The notes under the pieces were generated by a model. The model made no database searches, was not told where the DNA came from, and worked only from the letters and a program-made list of their open reading frames with translations. The position numbers and the translations under genes are program-made. Positions 15,001 to 24,415 of a DNA stretch of 64,000 bases are shown here, one piece after another; position 1 is the stretch's first letter; every line of letters begins with the position of its first letter. This stretch comes from Pedinophyceae sp. YPF-701. Its lineage: Eukaryota > Chlorophyta > Pedinophyceae. The stretch covers positions 21,510 through 85,509 of the forward strand of contig CAJZHL010000022.1 in the NCBI GenBank assembly GCA_916048055.1. Reading direction: 5' to 3'.

Positions 15001-18000
15001 CACCCTGCGAGCTGCGCAGTTCGCGTACCAGCACACCGCGCTCACTCTGTCAGTGCAGGGCGGCTTGGCTGTCATGGACGCGCGCGTGGAGGCGCGTCTC
15101 GGCGCCGGCTTCCCCGCGGACATCGCGCTGGGCCTCGCGCAGGCATCGAACACCTCAACGGTGCAGACAATCCTGCAAAGCTTGGACATCGAGCGCCTCA
15201 GCACTGCTGTGGCTGCCCTGGGCCTGCCAGGGCTGGCGAGCACGCCGTCGGGGGCACTCGACACCGTTCCCGCCCGACTGAACGCTACGTTCACGGCAAG
15301 CGGCACCGTCGACATCGGCGCGAGCGCCGCACTGCCGGAGACGGACGTCGTTGTTTCCCTCCTTGTCAACGCCGTGGCGACCGCGGACCCCGCAGGCTTC
15401 ACAGCGAGCGCCGTGTCGATCGACGTCGTCGCAGGCGGCCGCTTCAGTGCGCGGGCGCACGCTGCGTTCCCGTGCGCGAACGGCACCACCGGGTCGGGGA
15501 GCGCCACGCTGGGGCCCGTGCCGTCCCTTGTTGCGCCGATCCGCGCGCGCGGCACGTCACGGTTTGTGTGCTCTGGACCGGCGATCGTCGACTTCGTCGT
15601 CGAGTCCGCCCCGGCCCCCACGGGCCCGGCACTCCTCGACACGAAAGTGCTCGGGAACCTCACGATGCAGAATGCCACGCTCTCGTACGCACATGCAAGG
15701 CGCGTCGCCACGGTCGTCGGGCTGTCGGACGACCTCCCCGCCGAGCTCTCGATTCCAGTCGTTAGCCGCAACGACTCCGCGCTCGAGATCGGGTTGCCCG
15801 CGTCCCAGAGCGCCATCACGCTGGGGGAGTTCTCGACCCGCGTCGGCTCGGACGGCGTGCTTGCGGCGGTCGTCGCTCTGGGCATTCCGGGTCAGTTCGA
15901 GCCGGACGCGCCCCGCGCCACCGTTGCCGCCATTTCTGTCGCCGGGCTGCGGGTGACGATGGCGGACCTGCCGTCCAACCTGTTGAGGTTCGCTGGATCA
16001 ACGGCAGCAGCTCCTTTCGACATCACGGCGCGCCTGGCGTGCGGCTCCGAGGTCGGACTGGCCCCAGGCTCGTGCGCATTTGTTCTTGCGGCGCTCGTCT
16101 TCCAGTACGAGGCGCCTGGGATTGCGCTCACCGCGCGCGGCCTGTCGCCGTGTACGTCTGGCGACCCCAACGAGACGTCGACGATCATCTCCGCCACGCT
16201 CAACGGCATGCCGCCCGGCTTGCCGCGGACCGCGACGGACGGAATCGTGCAGTTCATCTGCGGCGAGGCCCCCGGCGAGGTCGTGGACTTCACGGCAGTC
16301 CTGCGGCCCCAAGACCTGTCTGTCGACACAGGCGCCGGGGGCGTCATCGGGCCCCTCGCTGCGCCCACGCTCACGTTCGAGGGCGCGACGAACGCGATCT
16401 CGTTGCGCGGCTCGCTTGGCCGCCTGGTCGTCACGGCCGAGGCGGCGTCGGGTTCAACAGCAATTCCAGACTTTGTACTTTCTGTCGCTCCGGACGCACC
16501 GTCACCGCTATCGATTGCGCAGATCGCGGCCGGGCTTGGCTTGTCGTCCGTCAACGCGACGCTCCTCGACATGGGGCTCCCAGCCATCGCGTCCAGCCCC
16601 GCGCAAGCGCTGGCGACGCCGCTGCGCAACGCCGTGCTGCGGTTCACGCAAACCACCGTCGAGGTTGGCGGCGAGGTCACGCTGGTTGAGCCCGAGGGCC
16701 TGGTTGTCTCGCTGCGCGTGACGATCGACTTGCGCGTCGGCGGTGCTGCCGCACTCAGTCGACTGGAGCTGCGGCTACAAGTGCAGGGCCGCGGAACCGT
16801 CATCGTGGCGGGTCCTCAGCCGTGCGCCCAGGAGCTCGACGTGACGCTACGTCTCACGCAGCTGCCGGTCGGACTCGGGGACGTCACGGAGTCGGGCACG
16901 GCTTCGGTGCGCTGCGCGCCGTCGGGTGCGGTGCAGTCGATCACAATCACCTCCGCACTGCCGAGCCGGACCATCGACATGGCTCTCGCGGGGGAGCTGG
17001 CTCTGCCGCCCGCGGAACTGTCGCTGCAGTTCGTGAACGGGGCCTGGAGCCAGCTCACGATCGGTGCTGACGTCCCCGGCCCCCTCCGCGCCAACGTCTT
17101 GCTCGACCTGGCCGCGCCTGGAGCTATCACCGCATCCACACCGACGGTCGAGCTCGGCCCTCTCCCGTCTGGCCCAACCCTCACGATGGGCTCCCTGTTC
17201 GCGTCCATCGGCTCGGCGTTTGAAACGGCGCTGCGTGCCGGAGGCGTGCCGGGCGTGCCGGACGCCGACCTGGCAGCGATCTCTGTCAGCAACTTGCTGA
17301 TCGACGTCGACCCGGAGCTGAACAGCTTCACGTTCGCCGCAACGCTCGCGATCGGGCTCGACATATCCCTGGAGGTCGAGATCGAGTTGTGCGGGGTCGC
17401 TGCTCAAGCAACGACGGCGCGACGCGTCATGGCCGCCGCAGCGGCGGGTGCGCGGCAGGCGCGGCGCGTGCACGCAGAAAGCGCGGCGTTGTTCGCCATG
17501 CCGTGGTACAAGAGGCCTGTGGTGGCGCCTGCGGAGTTGCTGGCGCAGGAGGGCCTTGGGGCGATGCGGTCGGTCGACGCGGACATGCTGGCCCTGGTGC
17601 CTTCGGAGGGACAGCGGCCTTCGTCGCAGGAGACGCGCTCGCGGCTCCTCGCGGCGCAGGGCGCGGAGGTGGTGGTGGTGACGCGCCTGTACGTCAACTT
17701 CGTGGGAGGTCAATTCATCCAGCTGTCGTTCTCCGCTGGGACGGTGTGCGGCGGGACTGGACGGTTCCCCGTGCAGGGCTCCGTCGACCTCCCCTTCCTG
17801 GGCGTGCAGCAGTCCCTGTCGGGCGAGGTTCAAGTCGACTGCAGCGGACAGACTGTCTCGGACTTTGCGGCCGCCCTGAACATCCCCTCGGCGTCCTTCG
17901 ACGCCGGCACCTTCAACTTCGACCTGCCGTCGCTGACGCTCACGTTCCGCGCCAGCACGCGGGCCTTCAGGGCGTCTGCGCAGCTGCCTGCGTCGGTCGT

Positions 18001-21000
18001 CGCGCAGCTGAGTTTCCGGCTGGGCGACACGGCGGCTCCCAACGTCGTCGCAAGTGTCGACAGCAGGGTCGGCACGATCAGCCTGGGCGATCTGCTCCCC
18101 GTTCTCGGACCCGGAGTGACCGGGGTGCTGGGCTCTCTCGGCGTCCCTGGCTTCGGAACAGCGCTGAACAACTTCCTCGTCGAGAGGCCTGCGTTCCTGG
18201 TCGCGCCCGGCGAGTTCGGCCTCAACGCAGTCGTCCTGGTCGGCGTCGTGCGGGTCCGCGCCTTCTACGAGGCGACGCTTGACTTGCAAACCCCTGGAGC
18301 GACGTACGTCATGACGGAGTTCGTGAGCAGCATCTCGTCGCCGTACATCGACACCACGATCCAGGGCGCGGACCCTTGCGCGGGCGGCGGTGCCTCGCTG
18401 ACGGTCAAGGTACGCGGCCTTGAACGAAGACGCACAAGCGCCACGTTCTCCTGTATGTATGTTTCCCGGTCATGATGTGCCATGTCCCTGCACACGACGT
18501 GCCCCGATCGTTTCCGCATCGTGCAGGTGCTGTTCAAGACATTGCCCTTCGGCCTTGGAACCATCAACCTCGAGGGCGGCATTCAGATGATCTGCGAGGG
18601 CAGCGCTGCCGTGGCATACGAGGTGTCGATGGACCTGGAAGCAAACGGCATATCGTTCCGGCCGTTCATGATGGTCGACGTCGACTTCGCCGACACCCGT
18701 CTCGGGTATCTGTCGTCGGACAACGTCGTCAAGGCCGGCGGCACCGTCGGCGTGCTGCGCGGGGCCCTGGCCATCCCGCTGGACGACCCCGCCAGCTCCT
18801 ACATCATCCTCGAGACGCCGCACGCAGTGGCGCTGGGCGCGACGCTCGCGGGGGTCAGCCCGACGTTCGAGCAGGCCATGCAGGAGATCGGCATCCCGGG
18901 CGTGGAGGGGAGCCCGGACGGCATCATCGTGCAGGGACTGTCGCTGGAGATAAGCCCGACCGTCTTCGCCCTCGACACGGCGTTCGAGATCGCGGGCACG
19001 TCGCTCGAGGTCGTCCTCGAGGCCAGGAAGGTCGAGAGCTCGTGGACCATGGACATGGTCGCGCTCAACGGGCGCTCGGCGTGCAGCGGCAATGCATGCC
19101 TGATCGCCTTCGACCTGCAGGCTGTGCGTCCCTGCGGCGCCGACACGAGCACCACCGTCACGTTGCAGCTCTCGGATATGCCCGCGGGCCTGCCGGATCT
19201 TGCAGCGTCCGGCACAGCGGAGCTCACGTGCGCCGGGATCCAGATTCGCGACTGGACGCTGCTGGTCTCCGCCCAGCTGCAGGCCGACTTCACCGTGCTC
19301 TCCGACCCGCTCATCGCCATCCGGAACCCCTCGGTGTCGATGAGGTACGCTTCGGGTCCGCGGTCCGTCGCCCTGACGATTCCGTTCTCCGACCTCTTTG
19401 ACGTGCGGCTGACGTACGAGCTCGGCCTCGCGTCCTCGGCTCGGCTCGCGCTCGTACTCAACGCCGATGCGTCGCTCCTGAACAGCCTCTCGAGCCTCGG
19501 GAGCGTCGTCGACACGACCCTGGGGGGTGTGTTTGCAAGTCCCCCTGTGCCCCCCTTCTTGGTCGGGATCGCTCGCTCCATCCTGGACGCCAGCATGCTG
19601 CGCGGATCGATAGCGCAGCTATCCATCTCGAGCGCCGGGCAGCTCACGGTGTCCGTGCAAGGTACCCTGCGCGTCTTCGGCGTCAACGTCGTGACCACGG
19701 TCGCCGCCACCAGGCCTAAGGGTGGCAGCTGGATCGGCTTCGCCGGGCTGGACGCCGCCTCTTTGGTCGACGCGCTGCCAGGCCCCGGGGCAATCATCGG
19801 GAGCGCGATCCGTTTCCTCGGGCTCGCTGAGGGCTTCATAGGCCTGAGTACGGGGCAAGGCGACTTCGAGGTGCCCCCCTCCGACCCGACACTCGGAGGC
19901 GATGCCCTGCAGATCAGTCTGCCGACGTCAGCCAAGTTCCTGACGTTGACGCCGGGACTGACCCTGCCGTTCGTCAGGGACCTGCAGAGCTCTCTTGGGC
20001 CTGTGCTAGCGTCGCGATTCACGGACGACCTGCAGCTCTCGGTCGACTTCCCGAGCGCCGCATCGTGGCGCGCGACCATGGTGCTGAACGCCAAGTTCTA
20101 CCTCATACCGACGTTCATGGTAGAGCGCATCAAGCTCGGGCTGGAACTCGGGGGCGGCGGCGTGGCGGTGTCGTTCGCGTTGGACTTCTCCACCAACCTC
20201 GGGCTCTTCCAGCAGGAGATTCAATTCACGGGGAAGATCGAGTACGCCCCTGCGCCGTCGAACTCCCTCGGCGGGTCCTTGATCATGGTCTCTCAAGATG
20301 GTCTGCGTTTCACCCCGTCCTTCACCCTCTTCTCCCTGGCGATGGGCGCGTCGTTCCAGATCCCGTCCCTCGCACCGACGTCGATCGAGATGGCCGGCGC
20401 GGGGAGGTATGGGCAGTCGAGCGCAGAGGGCGCGCTGCTGGTGGACTTCAACCGTCCGCAGGACACAGCCTTCTCGTTGCGCCTCAACAACGCCCGCGTC
20501 GACTTCATCGTGCAGGCGATGCTGGACGACCTCCTGTACGCCCTGGGCTCCCCGCCCGTGACGCTCCCGCCGATCGTCACGTTCCCGCTCTCGTTTATAC
20601 AAGTGGGCTCTCTCGACATGTCCTTCAATCCGCGCCCCAACGACATCGAGTACGCCGGTGTGCGGATTCCGAGCGGCGTCTTCTTCGAGGCCTTCGACGT
20701 GGCCTACTTCTTCATGCGCGCCCAGAGGATCCTCTTCCGACTCAGCGAAAGCACAGTCCAGGGGGAGTTCGTGGCGGCGCCGGCGCGCGTCGGCAGCCTT
20801 CTGTCCATCTCGCGCTCGTCAGCGGACAGGTCGAACGGGCCGTTCTGCAGCTTCTTCGCCGTGACCAAGTCCAGCCCGCGCTTCGAACTCGAGTGCCAAG
20901 GGTTCCTGTCCGTCCTGGGCATCTCGCTCGAGGCGCGTATTCGCGCCACGCACGCATCGATATCTTTCGTCGGGCGCTTCAACTTCTTGAACGCGATTTC

Positions 21001-23902
21001 CGTGGAGCTCGGCCTCGACGGCAGCCTCGAGCGGGTCAACCGAGGCTCTCCAGACCTGGGCGTGACCTTTGCGTTGTCGTCGACGAACGGGCTGCTGGCG
21101 GACCTCGTCAGAGTCGTGCAGCGGGAGGTCGTGCGGCTCGTTCGCTTCATCGGCGACTCGCTCAAGAAAGAGGCGCGCTGGCTGGCAGACAAGGCGATCG
21201 AGGTGGCCCGGGAAGGCGTCCGCCAGGCAAAGGCTGGTCTCGAGAGAGCGAGGCAGGCGGCACAGCAGATCATCGCCGAAGCGCGGAAGGCGTTGGAGGC
21301 CATGGATCGTGCAAGGCGGGAAGCAGAGGCCAGGTACAACCGTGCCAGGCGGGAGTGCTCGTGGAAGAAGCCATGGAAGTGCGCCGAGGCGGGCGTCATG
21401 AAGGCCGGAGCCGTAATGATGCAGGGCTTTAGCTTCCTCGGAGGAATGATGGTCCGGATGGCGGAGGTCACGTCCAACTTAATCATCGACGCAGCCAAGT
21501 GGGCGCTGACGCAGGCCGAGAGACTGGTGGTTGCCGTCCTGGAGAAGGCCGCCGGGTTCATGGAGGGCGTGATCGAGCTGATCTTCGACGTGCTTGCACG
21601 GATCGCCGAGAACCTCCCAGTCGCGGAGCTGATGCGCGTGCTCAACATCGCCGAGCTGCGCGCCACGGGGCGCATTGGCAACGGCGCAGTGTCTCTGGGC
21701 TTCTTCTGCCGCGCGGAGTTCTTCTTCACAGGCATGCGGGCGTTCGGGTTCAACGCCCGCCTCGACGTCGTCGACATGGTGGTGCAGCTCGTCTCAATGA
21801 TGAAGAGCAAGATTCAGAACATGATGAAGAGTCTGTTCGACAAAATCATCCCCGACTTCGGCGTGCGGCGGTCACGCGTGCTCCTGGGAGACGTGGAACC
21901 CGCGACGCCCCGGAGCGATCCCGAGAGGTTCATCTGGGCCGTTTACCGGGTCGTTGCGGCCGACAAGAGCATGGACGAGCTCTCGGAGATGTACGACGAA
22001 TACGTCAAGGGGCCGGCCCAGAAGGGGGGCTTCCTCGCGCACGCGGCACCGGTCATGGCGCAGCGGCGGCGGGCGCAGTCGTCGAACTTGGTGGCGTTCC
22101 TTGCGGCCGAGGGCGTCAACATCACGGAGCCAACGGAGGAGGACAAGAGGCTGAGCGCCTTCGTCAACGACTTCGACGTCGACGCGTTCGAGCTGCCCCC
22201 TGATGCGACGCTGCCGACGGGCGAGAAGCTCTCCAAGGACTTCAATCCGGACAACTACACCGCCGCGGTGTTCGACTTCAGCGTGAGTGCACCCCCCTGC
22301 ACCTCTCCTTGCTTCCGGTCGCTTGCGGAAGCGCTGCAGCCTGGTCTCCGCTTGCCATCAGTACTGGACTCGCGACGCTCTTTCTTGCCGTGCCATTTCC
22401 GCCGTCTTGCTGGACCTGCTGGTTACACTTTCCACAACGTTGTGTTTCCCGAGCCCTCCTTCGCTCACAACCTCACCGCGCTCCTCGGTCCTCCGCCCTG
22501 GCCGCAGAACATCTTGGACAGCGCAGAGCAGGAGGAGCGCGAGGCCTCAAAGGCCTTCCAGCCCGCCGGAAGCAGCGTGTACCCCCCGCCCCGCGAGTAC
22601 CAGGAGCTGCAGGAGGCTACGTTCGAGTCGGTCGCAACCGTGTTCTCGTTCCCGGTCGGCATTTCCAACACGACGTCTGGAAACGCCACGGCGCCGGCAG
22701 CGACGTCCGCGCCGGCGAGCAACGCGAGCTGCGTGTCGCCTGCGGGCAACTACAGCGGCGACGGCGTGCACGCCGTGAGCGCGTTCGCCGCCGAGCGCCT
22801 GGCTGCAGCGGGTCTCCGGTACTCGCCCGCGGAGGGCCGGGTGTTCAAGATCGACGACCCTATCTTCGCGAATGCTTCGGCAAACAGCAGCAGTGCTGCC
22901 AACGGCTCGGCTGGCTGCGTGCCGGCGGCGATCGACCTCGAGGCCGTCGAGCGGGAGCTGGAGCACCACCTCAAGCACGAGGTGGCGCTGCACGCGTTCC
23001 AGAACGGCCTGCTCTCCGCACGGTCATTCACCATCACCGTTGCCAACAACAACGCAGCCGGCAGGCGCCGGCTGGCGCAGACGAGCTCCAGCGCGCGGCA
23101 GGTGGCCATCACCTTGCAGAACGTGGTCACAGCCGACGTCACGTCAATCAAGGGCTTCCTCCTCGTAGGGTCGTGGGCGGACTCCTTTTCTCAGGCGCTG
23201 GCAAACACGACCGTCGCGTCAGGCGGACAGCCCGTGTCTTTGGGCTCCGCTGCGCTCGTCGCTGCGACCGCGTCCACGACGTCGAGTGCGGTCTGCACGT
23301 CGCTCACGACGTCGGCTCTAGCAGCAACTACGCCCGCGGCAACAACACCGACAACGACAGCAGCAGCGACCACCTCGCAGCCGGCCGCGAGTGCGCCGAG
23401 CGCCACGGTCCCGAGTGCGCCAGCTGGGGACGCACCGGCTGGGGACGCGAACCAGTCACCTGCGCCCACTCCTGCGGCGACCGCCGACGGGGGAGGCGGC
23501 GGGCTCGTCACTCCTTTCGCCGTGGTCGCCGGCGTCCTTGGCGCCGCCATCATCGGCCTGCTGGTCGGTGTCGTGCTCATGCACGTGCGCTCTGTGCGGG
23601 CGCGCGAGGCGCAGTCCCGGACGTCGGCCGACGGCAGCTCGCAAGTGCTGGGCGGGCTGCCGGCACGGCCGGCGAGCGCGCGGGCTGCGCGCCGAGTGGC
23701 ACCAGCAGACGCACCGTCGCGGGGTCTCCGGAACGTCCTGTTTGGTGCGTGGGTATCCTGGGTTGGCGGGACGCGTCAGCATCCAGAGGTCAGTGCAAGG
23801 CGCGCGCGCGTCTCTACACCGGGCGTGAGCGACGACGGCTCCCACGGCCTTGATGCCGTGATTCCCGCGCATCCTGACCAGAGAACCAGCTTAGGATGCT
23901 AA
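2..23902 (+). CDS. Giant type I membrane (adhesin-like) protein, 5' end outside window
   Basis: Exons 2-18409 and 18527-23902 join in phase 0 across a 117-bp GTACGC...CAG intron, giving at least 7,927 residues. The frame is open to base 2, so the N-terminus lies upstream. In order: about eight PA14-like modules (to roughly 4440) with the recurring pattern VPASGxYxFxxxCxxxCDxxVG and a closing Cys/WR segment; a spacer region (4440-6100); about 19 repeats of ~225 residues (6100-19000), each with a GLPG-like turn and a Cys pair; a beta-rich region; an amphipathic helical module (21110-21860); a Thr/Ala/Pro stalk (about 23290-23500); a transmembrane helix (about 23505-23588); and a short basic cytoplasmic tail. 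N-glycosylation sequons are abundant. The likely role is cell-surface adhesion or matrix; this is inference. An in-frame stretch from 22283 and the C-terminus after 23742 may contain further introns. Confidence 0.88.
4..4440 (+). repeat. Array of PA14-like modules in the giant protein
   Basis: Seven complete units and one cut by the window start are recognisable. Core strands lie near nucleotides 2-110, 545-690, 920-1060, 1530-1680, 2170-2330, 2720-2870, 3490-3640 and 4080-4240. Each has a strand ending in DVPASG or a variant, an aromatic-rich strand, a CxxxC-like pair in most copies, and a tail reading TGPVxLxxGxHxFxxRxxxCSG followed by WR and a Pro-rich closing loop. PA14 domains are known carbohydrate-binding modules of adhesins and glycosidases. 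The unit near 4080 lacks the cysteine pair. Assignment to PA14 is by pattern, not by a profile search. Confidence 0.6.
17391..17690 (+). other. Ala/Arg-rich helical insertion within one GLPG repeat
   Basis: About 95 residues rich in Ala, Arg, Gln and Glu interrupt an otherwise beta-type repeat between the turns near 17245 and 18142, and account for the single long interval in the array. The segment starts after a Cys and contains dibasic pairs and an MPWYKRP stretch. It could be an exposed linker or a processing site; nothing more can be said from sequence. Confidence 0.5.
18410..18526 (+). other. Spliceosomal intron of the giant gene
   Basis: The intron starts AAG|GTACGC and ends CATCGTGCAG|GTG. 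The reading frame stops inside it at 18475 and reopens in a different frame. Both exons are in phase 0, and the protein pattern continues across the junction without a gap. It is the only clear intron in almost 24 kb of coding sequence. Confidence 0.85.
21110..21860 (+). other. Amphipathic helical membrane-proximal module of the giant protein
   Basis: About 250 residues without prolines in long stretches, rich in Ala, Arg, Glu and Lys, and consistent with a long coiled coil. A CSWKKPWKC motif follows, then Met- and Val-rich helices. The composition is unlike the beta-rich repeats before it. It may act as an oligomerisation or membrane-binding element; this is inference. Confidence 0.55.
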
Positions 23903-24415
23903 GCCCGGCACAGTTCCCATGATAATTGAATTAGCACACCAACATGAACATCATTCATCGTTGACAAGACGTTGCGCGGCGCACGGCCGCTGCGCACACT
24001 ACAACGCCCGCTCGCGATCTCATCACGGGCAGTCAGCAGCTCTGACTGCACACTGAGCGCACGGTCCAGGAGCGCACGGTACCGTGCGATTGTGCGAGCA
24101 ACTTTGTGCCTCACGCGAAGAGACACGTCGTGCGGAGCGCACCTGTGCTCTGACGCAGCGAGACACACCGTCGACTCTCAATCGAATCACTGCCCTGTAT
24201 TTCCCTTATGTATTTCCCTTATTTCCTCTACGAAGCGAGTCAGTCGGCTCGCTCTGGCAACATCTTCACCGCAGACGTGAATTTCCACCAATTCGTTGTG
24301 AGTCCGGTCTTCCCACAGGTCCCTGAATGCGTCAGTATGTACAACCTATTGCCAACGCTGCAGCCTCGCGCAGGTGCTACTGCGGCGTCGAGCCGCCCGT
24401 CCCGCACCGCAGCCG
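23903..24415. other. Intergenic, 3' ends of giant gene and P450 converge
   Basis: No coding frame with convincing composition is seen. Base composition is more AT-rich than the neighbouring genes, with T-rich runs near 24195-24235, as expected for 3' untranslated sequence of two convergent genes. Confidence 0.5.

Larger units (their letters stand above)
6100..19000 (+). repeat. About 19 tandem ~225-residue GLPG repeats
   Basis: GLPG-like turns (GLPG, GVPG, GIPG or decayed forms) occur near 6349, 7040, 7684, 8404, 9149, 9781, 10455, 11086, 11795, 12495, 13139, 13847, 14570, 15221, 15882, 16573, 17245, 18142 and, after the intron, 18890. Spacing is about 630-750 bp except one interval near 900 bp. 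Each unit also has a segment like TLGxxxxxLG before the turn, a first cysteine (PCxxG), a second cysteine 40-50 residues on followed by an Asp, and a strand like TYxHAxxxIxxxG. Copies are strongly diverged in sequence, so the array is old. I do not recognise the fold. Confidence 0.8.

Noticed and set aside
2-18475. Long antisense and alternate-frame open frames across the giant gene (for example 5957-7513 minus and 13219-14940 plus)
   Set aside because: GC-rich codons with G/C third positions leave other frames open. These frames are Arg/Gly/Pro-rich, lack motifs and break at different points from the repeat structure.
18482-23902. A separate gene starting at the ATG at 18482
   Set aside because: The ATG lies inside the intron. 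The repeat pattern continues from the upstream exon in phase 0 at 18527.
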